A DNA stretch of 5,178 bases from NCBI GenBank assembly GCA_003519205.1, contig DOXE01000368.1, positions 1 to 5,178 of the forward strand, written 5' to 3'. The notes beneath the pieces are model-generated. The model made no database searches. It was not told where the DNA came from and saw only the letters and a program-made list of their open reading frames with translations. Of this stretch, positions 1-5,178 are shown one piece after another. Position 1 is the stretch's first letter, and every line of letters starts with the position of its first letter. A program made the position numbers and the translations under genes. The DNA comes from Chloroflexota bacterium. GTDB lineage: Bacteria > Chloroflexota > Anaerolineae > Promineifilales > Promineifilaceae.

Positions 1-7
1 GGCCGTT

Positions 8-1702
8 ATGAGACGTTTATCCGGCATCCGGCCGGTTTTTGTGGCGATTCCGGTAATCCTCTTCTTTTACTGGTTAGCCACCAACTCGCTGGTGGGTGAT
101 AGTCCGACGATGGATGAACAGAACCACCTGGCTCGAGGATTGGCATTACTTCGTACCGGTGATCCCCGCTTTAGCCTCGAACACCCTCCATTGGTGAATG
201 TCTTGAGCGCCTTGCCATTGCTGACTATCCCTGAACTTCAGCTTCCGATAGACCATCCGAGCTGGAACCAGAGAGAGGGTTGGTATGCCTTTGCCGAGCA
301 ATTGCTATGGGTTTACAACCATGATGTAGAGAGGATGGTTTTTTTATCCCGGATCCCCACCCTTTATCTCACTCTGGGACTTGCACTGGTCGGTTACCGG
401 TTTTCCCGGGAGCTCTGGAGTCGATTAGCGGCGCTGTTGGTAATGATTTTTCTCTTATTTGATCCGAATATTATGGCCCACGGCCGGTACACAACAACAG
501 ATGTTGGTGGAACCGCCATGGTTTTATTGTCAGCATACCTGCTGTGGCGGCTTTGGATATCGGATGGCTGGAATTGGCGCCGTGTTTTTTTTGCGGGTAT
601 TGCCCTTGGTCTAGCCTTCGCAAGTAAATTTTCCAATCTTATCTTTTTACCTATCTTTGCCTTGTCGGCTTTTCTTCCCTTATACGGCAATAGTTGGAGT
701 TGGATGTCGTCCAGCAGACGGTTGCTGAAGTATTTGCTTGCTGGCGCTCTATCGGTCTTAGTTGTTTGGGTATTATATGCCTTTGAATGGCGGCATTATC
801 GCTTCCTCTCGATACCATTTACGGAATTGAACCAGTTTTCAGGACCGCTGCCGACCTTTTTGGCCGGGATCGAGCAGATTCTCAGGGTAAGTGAAGGAGG
901 GAGGCCAGCGTTTTTAATGGGTGAGTTTTCAATGGATGGCTGGTGGTATTATTTTCCGGTCGCATTCACCGTCAAAACGCCAATCTTGGTTCTGATATTA
1001 TTTTTGATAGCAGCTATATTGTTAATTGGTCGCAGGGATACGCGAGGGCGGGCATCATACCTGCTTATTCTGGCGTTAGCCTTCTTTGTTATTAGCATGC
1101 TGAGCGCCCTCAATATTGGATACCGCCATCTGCTACCGATCCTCCCGTTCCTTTACGTGATGGCCAGCGGTATCGTAGTCATTCCGGGTATCATCGGCAA
1201 TGTGACTGAAACGAGGCATTACGTCGCCAGATTTGCCTTGTTGGGTGCCCTGGTCTCGATTTTTGCAATCGATGCCTTTATCCACCCACATTATCTCAGT
1301 TACTTCAACCTGCTTGCCGGTGGTCCGGCAAATGGCCATAAATATCTAGTCGATAGTAACCTTGATTGGGGTCAAGACCTGATTCGGCTTAAATATTGGA
1401 TGGCAAACAACGACGTCGATCAACTTAAGTTGTCCTGGTTTGGCACGGCCGATCCTGAATATTACGGCATAAAGTACGAACCGCTGCCTGGTCTCACCCA
1501 TCATTTCGATTTATGGTGGGATCTTCCCTTCGATCCAGACGATCCGAAACCGGGCATTTACGCGATCAGTGCCAGCAATCTATGGGAGATACCATTGGCC
1601 GAAAAAAGGGTATTCCCCTGGTTTAGGGCTCGCCAGCCTGATGATCGGATCGGATATTCGATCTTCATTTATGTAGTCGACGATGAATCGACGAATCAGT
1701 AA
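8..1702 (+). CDS. GT39-family (PMT/ArnT-like) membrane glycosyltransferase
   Basis: Predicted integral membrane enzyme that transfers a sugar from a polyprenyl-phosphate carrier to an acceptor on the outer face of the cytoplasmic membrane. Seen: a basic N-terminus (MRRLSGIR), a first membrane segment at about residues 10-28, then a loop with the acidic pair D36-E37 (MDEQNHLARG) and EHPPL at 58-62, both typical of GT39 proteins. About ten more hydrophobic segments follow, to about residue 425. Other family-like motifs are HGRYTTTDVGG (158-168), GWWYYFPVAF then KTP (311-325), GYRHLLPILPF (371-381) and, in the C-terminal extracytoplasmic part, SNLDWGQDL (450-458). The 564-residue length suits the family. 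The reading frame is open to the window edge, so a start upstream of base 1 cannot be excluded, though this N-terminus looks natural. The stop lies inside the next gene. Donor sugar and acceptor are unknown; class assignment is firm, specificity is not. Confidence 0.92.
   Translation: MRRLSGIRPVFVAIPVILFFYWLATNSLVGDSPTMDEQNHLARGLALLRTGDPRFSLEHPPLVNVLSALPLLTIPELQLPIDHPSWNQREGWYAFAEQLLWVYNHDVERMVFLSRIPTLYLTLGLALVGYRFSRELWSRLAALLVMIFLLFDPNIMAHGRYTTTDVGGTAMVLLSAYLLWRLWISDGWNWRRVFFAGIALGLAFASKFSNLIFLPIFALSAFLPLYGNSWSWMSSSRRLLKYLLAGALSVLVVWVLYAFEWRHYRFLSIPFTELNQFSGPLPTFLAGIEQILRVSEGGRPAFLMGEFSMDGWWYYFPVAFTVKTPILVLILFLIAAILLIGRRDTRGRASYLLILALAFFVISMLSALNIGYRHLLPILPFLYVMASGIVVIPGIIGNVTETRHYVARFALLGALVSIFAIDAFIHPHYLSYFNLLAGGPANGHKYLVDSNLDWGQDLIRLKYWMANNDVDQLKLSWFGTADPEYYGIKYEPLPGLTHHFDLWWDLPFDPDDPKPGIYAISASNLWEIPLAEKRVFPWFRARQPDDRIGYSIFIYVVDDESTNQ
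1683..1702 (+). other. 20-base gene overlap, probable translational coupling
   Basis: The ATG of the second gene (1683-1685) lies 20 bases inside the end of the first gene, whose TAA is at 1700-1702, in a different frame. The bases just before the ATG (atgtagtcgacg) contain no convincing Shine-Dalgarno sequence. This arrangement suggests that ribosomes finishing the first gene start the second one, so the two proteins would be made together. The overlap is read directly; the coupling is inferred. Confidence 0.6.
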
Positions 1703-3977
1703 GCGGCAGATTGGGTTACTCACCGCAATATTCGCTACGGCAGTATTGGTGGTTGTACTTCCTGCCGGTCTGGCAAGGCAAATCCCTGCGTTCTTGTTGC
1801 TGTGGATTTGGCCAGCTTTGACCTGGGCTTTGTGGCTACCGGGAAGAAGCAGCGAGCGGTTTGTAATTGCGGCCGGCCTGGTGCTCCTGGCCAATGGTTT
1901 CTGGGTGCTCCTGGTAAGTTTCCTGCCTGGTGTAGTTCCTTCATGGCTCATCATGATTGGGATTTTGGTTGGAGCAGTTACTCCATTGGTGATGAGTATG
2001 TTATCGGCGGGGCAAGATAGACTCCAACGGAAGGAAAGTCCTGGAGCTTTGATTTTGTTATCGGCCGTGTTGCTTTTGGCCCTTCTTCTCCGGCTTCCGA
2101 ATTTGGGTTATAAGGAGTTACAGGGTGATGAGGGCATGATCATGGCTCGGGCTGCGGCCGTATTGACCGGCGATGAAACGGAACTCTTTATCCATCAGAA
2201 AGGACCTGCAGAAATATTGCTACCTGTAGGTACATGGGCGATGACGGGCCTAATTGAGGATTTTTGGATCCGTCTTCCCTTTACCTGGGCAGGACTATTA
2301 GCGGTACTGGCCATTTATTGGCTGGCTCGAAGCTGGTTTTCCCACAGGGTTGGTCTAATTGCTGCCTTGCTCTTCGCCATTGGGGGTTTTGGAATCGCCT
2401 TTAGCAGGATCGTTCAATACCAGAATCTCGTCATTTTATGGGGAGCATTAGCGCTGTTAACGGCTACTAGATACAGACGGACAAGTAAATCACTCGATTT
2501 GGTTTTGTCGGCTGTTTTTCTTAGTGGAGGGCTATTAGCCCACTATGATGCAATTCTGTTTGCTCCGGCCGTGGCCTGGATTTTGCTCGGTTCTGAATTT
2601 GATAAGGGAATGATTAACCTTCGTGGTTGGATCGCGGCTCTAATTACCGGCTTACTTATGCTGGCTATCTTTTACATACCCTATCTATTGAGCCCGAGTT
2701 TTAATTCAACACTAAATTACTTAGTCGGAATCCGTTTAGGGTTAGGTAGTGGTGAAGCACAATTAGGTTGGGGTGGTGGCCCGGCATGGCAAATGAGCAC
2801 ATTTTATAACAGTACATGGTATGTGCTAGGCTTGCTCTTACTCGGCGCTGTTGGATTATTCAAATTGGCGAGGCAAAAAAGCCAATTTGCGGCCGTCCTT
2901 TACTTTGCCGTTCCAACTCTGTTTTATATTTTGTTGGTGCGCGATCCCCGAACCCATGTCTATGTGATTTTTCCTGGGGCAACCATCTTAGCTGGGTTAG
3001 GTGCAATCGAGATATGGGATAGTGTGCAAAGAGCAGGAAACCGGGGAATAATTTCCTTGTCTATTGTAATATCCGCTATTTGGCTGGTTATATCACTGCT
3101 TTATCCTATATTGATGTTCGTCGACGTGACGCCAGAGCGCCAGCGTAACTGGGCGACAAGCCGACCCCTGCCCACTCTCTATTTGACGACTTGGCAGGTA
3201 CCCCCAAAATTTGGGCTCTTTGGCTTTCCTCATCAAGCTGGTTGGCGAGTTGCAATGGATGTTATTGGCCAAGATGGTTTGCCTTACGCCAGTAATGAAG
3301 AGGAAGAGATAACAAATTGGTATATGGCTCAATCTCCTCGGACGCATTGCCCCGATTTTCAAACCTTTTTAGTTTCGGCAGATGCCCAGGATTCCATACC
3401 TTATAACCAAAAGTGGCTCAAGGAAACCCATTTACAAAATCGGATCTTGGTTAATGGCCAGCCTTCCATCGAGATTTTCGGACGCGAGTCGGTCGGAACC
3501 GTTGAAGAAATCGAGGCTGTGGGCCGTGGTCTATGGTTGGGGCCGGCCGACTTGCTGCCTACTCTACCGGCTGGCATGCAACCTGTTGGTGTAACGGTTG
3601 GCGAATCCATCCGGTTGGCCGGTTTCGATCTAAACTCGAAAGAGGCTTTTCCTGGCGGGAACCTTGTGATCACACTATATTGGGAGGCATTGGCGCCAAT
3701 CGAACAAAATAATCAAGTGTTCGTCCATCTTTTTGATGGTGAATTGTATGCCCAACATGACGGATCGCCAGAATGCGACATCAATCCGACGACGAGATGG
3801 GAACCAGGACAGATTATCTCTGATACACATATTGTAGAACTGCCCGACGATATGCCAATTGGATCGATACCGTTGCTTGTTGGAATGTATGATCTTTTAA
3901 GTGGAGAAAGGCTAACTATAAAAGGCGCCGACGATAACGCCCTTTACCTCAGCGATGTGGTTATCGGTGAGAGATAA
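1683..3977 (+). CDS. GT39-family membrane glycosyltransferase with N-terminal membrane extension and C-terminal beta-rich domain
   Basis: Predicted lipid-linked-sugar glycosyltransferase of 764 residues, longer than its neighbours. Residues 1-110 form about four hydrophobic segments (10-30, 36-53, 60-82, 87-108) before the segment at 119-138, which leads into the acidic pair D149-E150 (LQGDEGMIMARAA). The following loop carries HQKGP (171-175) where the upstream enzyme has EHPPL. SRIVQYQNLV (241-250) resembles the conserved SR-x-Y region of GT39 proteins. About ten further membrane segments end near residue 480. The rest is soluble: a mixed part with FGFPHQAGW (513-521) and SNEEEEITNWY (537-547), then a beta-rich domain from about 600 to the end with IRLAGFDL (643-650), ITLYWEALAP (663-672), VFVHLFDG (679-686) and LLVGMYDLLSGERL (731-744). 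I recognise this last domain from Chloroflexota GT39 proteins; its role is unknown, perhaps glycan or acceptor binding. The start is supported by the basic N-terminus MNRRISKRQ directly before a membrane segment. Substrate unknown. Confidence 0.92.
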   Translation: MNRRISKRQIGLLTAIFATAVLVVVLPAGLARQIPAFLLLWIWPALTWALWLPGRSSERFVIAAGLVLLANGFWVLLVSFLPGVVPSWLIMIGILVGAVTPLVMSMLSAGQDRLQRKESPGALILLSAVLLLALLLRLPNLGYKELQGDEGMIMARAAAVLTGDETELFIHQKGPAEILLPVGTWAMTGLIEDFWIRLPFTWAGLLAVLAIYWLARSWFSHRVGLIAALLFAIGGFGIAFSRIVQYQNLVILWGALALLTATRYRRTSKSLDLVLSAVFLSGGLLAHYDAILFAPAVAWILLGSEFDKGMINLRGWIAALITGLLMLAIFYIPYLLSPSFNSTLNYLVGIRLGLGSGEAQLGWGGGPAWQMSTFYNSTWYVLGLLLLGAVGLFKLARQKSQFAAVLYFAVPTLFYILLVRDPRTHVYVIFPGATILAGLGAIEIWDSVQRAGNRGIISLSIVISAIWLVISLLYPILMFVDVTPERQRNWATSRPLPTLYLTTWQVPPKFGLFGFPHQAGWRVAMDVIGQDGLPYASNEEEEITNWYMAQSPRTHCPDFQTFLVSADAQDSIPYNQKWLKETHLQNRILVNGQPSIEIFGRESVGTVEEIEAVGRGLWLGPADLLPTLPAGMQPVGVTVGESIRLAGFDLNSKEAFPGGNLVITLYWEALAPIEQNNQVFVHLFDGELYAQHDGSPECDINPTTRWEPGQIISDTHIVELPDDMPIGSIPLLVGMYDLLSGERLTIKGADDNALYLSDVVIGER

Positions 3978-4029
3978 TCATATCTTCGGCTATGACTTCT
4001 ATAAACAATTGGAGTGTGAGTAGGATTCA
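3978..4029 (+). promoter_or_regulatory. Short intergenic gap with weak ribosome binding site for the third gene
   Basis: This 52-base gap holds two purine-rich stretches. GGAG at 4011-4014 is 15 bases before the ATG at 4030, which is rather far. AGGA at 4022-4025 is 4 bases before that ATG, which is rather close; it is 13 bases before the alternative in-frame ATG at 4039. An in-frame TAG at 4021-4023 limits how far upstream the gene can start. A TATAAA at 4000-4005 has no recognisable partner -35 element, so I do not call a promoter. No terminator is seen, which fits read-through from the second gene. Confidence 0.4.
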
Positions 4030-5178
4030 ATGCTTATTATGAGTGTTGAGTCACCACCCGTAACGGACATAAAGCCTCCACGGCGTCTGATATCCTGGCA
4101 GCATGTAATCTTGCTGACAATTCTGTTGTTAGCCGCAATTTTGCGTTTTTGGAGGTTAGACTCATGGCCACCTGGACTGCATCATGACGAGGCTTACAAT
4201 GGTCTTGATGCCTTGTCCCTTCTCAATAGGGAGACTTTCCCTATTTTTTATGAGGGTTGGGAGCTATATGCACAGGATATCCATCAAAACCGGCCTATTT
4301 ACCAAACCACGTTTCCACCATTTTTTGAAGGCAACTACGGTCGGGAACCGTTGACTATATACTTGTCTACCGGTGCAATCGCCCTATTTGGCCCGAGACC
4401 TTTTGCCGTTCGATTTGTGCCTGCCCTGGCTGGAATCCTGGCAGTGCTGGCGACGTACCTGGCAGCAAAAATCTTATCTAAATCACCAGGGCAGGCGACG
4501 GATGAGGGTACCTTTTCTCAGCAAGAGGCCTTTTCAAATTTGACCCCATTGGTGGCTGCATTTGCCATGGCAATTTTGTATCCTGCTATTACCTACAGCC
4601 GTTATGGTGATCGGGTTATGGTATTCGTGCCTATCGCGGCATTTACCGTCTACTGTTTCTGGCGAGGGATTGAAGCCGCGGAGGCACGTCGAATAAGTGA
4701 GTTGGAATCCGGCATCGCTCCGCCAATTCCTCTGGGTGATTTTGCGCCAAAGTGGTTTTTTATCGGCGGGTTGTTTTTAGGACTTGGCCTTTATGCCTAT
4801 GCGGCCGCCAGGTTTATGCCCTTGTTGTTTTTGGCCTTCGTTTTTCTGTGGTATGTACGAGATCGGGTTACTCTACGGCGGCAATGGGCAAATCTTACTT
4901 TGATGGCCTTGACGTCGGTAATCGTGGCTTTTCCTCTTATTTTATTCATGATTCGCCACCCGTATTTTTTAATATTCCGCTCCCGTGTCATAACGAACAG
5001 AGGGTTGGGCACGTTTCCAGGAAGGCCATGGATAACGTGGTTGCTTAACATTGGCCGCGTAATTCGTGGATTGATTTGGGAGGGTGATTCAAACCCGCTG
5101 CACAATTTGCCGGGTCGCCCCTACCTAGACCCCATCCAATTTGTCCTGGCCTCTGCTGGCATCGTCCGAATTATCCTT
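4030..5178 (+). CDS. GT39/ArnT-like membrane glycosyltransferase, 3' end cut by window
   Basis: The frame is open from ATG 4030 to the last base, 383 codons with no stop, so the gene continues beyond the window. Predicted role: transfer of a sugar from a polyprenyl-phosphate donor at the outer face of the cytoplasmic membrane. Seen: a hydrophilic N-terminal tail of about 20 residues, a membrane segment at about 25-40, then PPGLHHDEAYNGLDAL (47-62) with the acidic pair D53-E54, the clearest family signature. GREPL at 104-108 takes the place of the HPP-type motif. Further hydrophobic segments lie at about 127-147, 172-188, 196-211, 242-257, 260-275, 288-307 and 367-383. SRYGDRV (190-196) and GDSNPLHNLPGRP (352-364) fit an extracytoplasmic conserved loop of this family. 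Two hydrophilic loops, about 148-171 and 212-241, are probably cytoplasmic. An in-frame TAG at 4021-4023 excludes a longer start; ATG 4039 would shorten it by three residues. It probably shares an operon with the two upstream genes. Confidence 0.9.
   Translation, partial: MLIMSVESPPVTDIKPPRRLISWQHVILLTILLLAAILRFWRLDSWPPGLHHDEAYNGLDALSLLNRETFPIFYEGWELYAQDIHQNRPIYQTTFPPFFEGNYGREPLTIYLSTGAIALFGPRPFAVRFVPALAGILAVLATYLAAKILSKSPGQATDEGTFSQQEAFSNLTPLVAAFAMAILYPAITYSRYGDRVMVFVPIAAFTVYCFWRGIEAAEARRISELESGIAPPIPLGDFAPKWFFIGGLFLGLGLYAYAAARFMPLLFLAFVFLWYVRDRVTLRRQWANLTLMALTSVIVAFPLILFMIRHPYFLIFRSRVITNRGLGTFPGRPWITWLLNIGRVIRGLIWEGDSNPLHNLPGRPYLDPIQFVLASAGIVRIIL

Noticed and set aside
585..592. Run of eight T in the first gene, a possible slippage or phase-variation site
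   Set aside because: It encodes part of Val-Phe-Phe in a membrane segment, is mid-gene and short; similar T-runs occur elsewhere in these hydrophobic genes, so chance is enough.
394..690. Minus-strand open frame of 98 codons inside the first gene
   Set aside because: It lies opposite a well-supported membrane protein gene, has a basic low-complexity composition and no recognisable domain; it is a shadow frame.
1643..1655. Short tandem GATCGGATCGGAT
   Set aside because: Only about two units of a 6-base pattern within coding sequence for DRIG; no sign of a functional repeat.
1880..1914. Direct repeat GGTGCTCCTGG at 1880-1890 and 1904-1914
   Set aside because: The copies are in frame, 24 bases apart, and both encode hydrophobic VLL in a membrane segment; leucine/valine codon bias explains them.
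1580..1954. Minus-strand open frame of 124 codons across the gene 1/gene 2 junction
   Set aside because: It opposes both real genes, shows no membrane segment or motif and its composition is that of an antisense translation.
3978..3995. Possible hairpin TCATA...TATGA after the second gene
   Set aside because: The stem is only 5 AT-rich pairs with an 8-base loop and no following T-tract, so it does not qualify as a terminator.
4752..5105. Overlapping open frames on both strands within the third gene
   Set aside because: The + strand frame starting at 4030 runs through the whole stretch with clear family motifs; these frames have none.

Overview
The window is wholly protein-coding in character and all on the + strand. 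It holds three consecutive genes for polytopic membrane glycosyltransferases of the GT39/GT-C class (bacterial protein O-mannosyltransferase-like and ArnT-like enzymes, often annotated 'phospholipid carrier-dependent glycosyltransferase'). No RNA gene, mobile element, CRISPR array or convincing terminator was found. The organism is most likely a member of the Chloroflexota (Anaerolineae-type). This rests on recalled family resemblance: the middle protein ends in a beta-rich extracytoplasmic domain of a kind I associate with many Chloroflexota GT39 proteins. Base composition looks close to balanced by eye. The assignment is inference and was not checked by database search.

Layout: (1) 8-1702, a 564-residue GT39-like enzyme with the acidic pair D36-E37, an EHPPL motif and a C-terminal SNLDWGQDL motif; its start lies 7 bases from the window edge. 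(2) 1683-3977, a 764-residue GT39-like enzyme overlapping the first gene by 20 bases. It has about four extra membrane segments before the acidic pair D149-E150 and a soluble C-terminal part of about 280 residues. (3) A 52-base gap, 3978-4029, with weak Shine-Dalgarno-like sequence. (4) 4030 to the window end, a third GT39/ArnT-like gene, open for 383 codons and cut by the window edge.

The same orientation, the overlap and the short gap suggest one operon. All three enzymes are expected to use lipid-linked (polyprenyl-phosphate) sugars on the outer face of the cytoplasmic membrane and transfer the sugar to protein, lipid or glycan acceptors. They differ strongly in the loop motif that follows the acidic pair (EHPPL, HQKGP, GREPL) and in their accessory regions, so they look like old, diverged paralogues with different acceptors or donors and not a recent duplication. 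The actual substrates cannot be read from this window.
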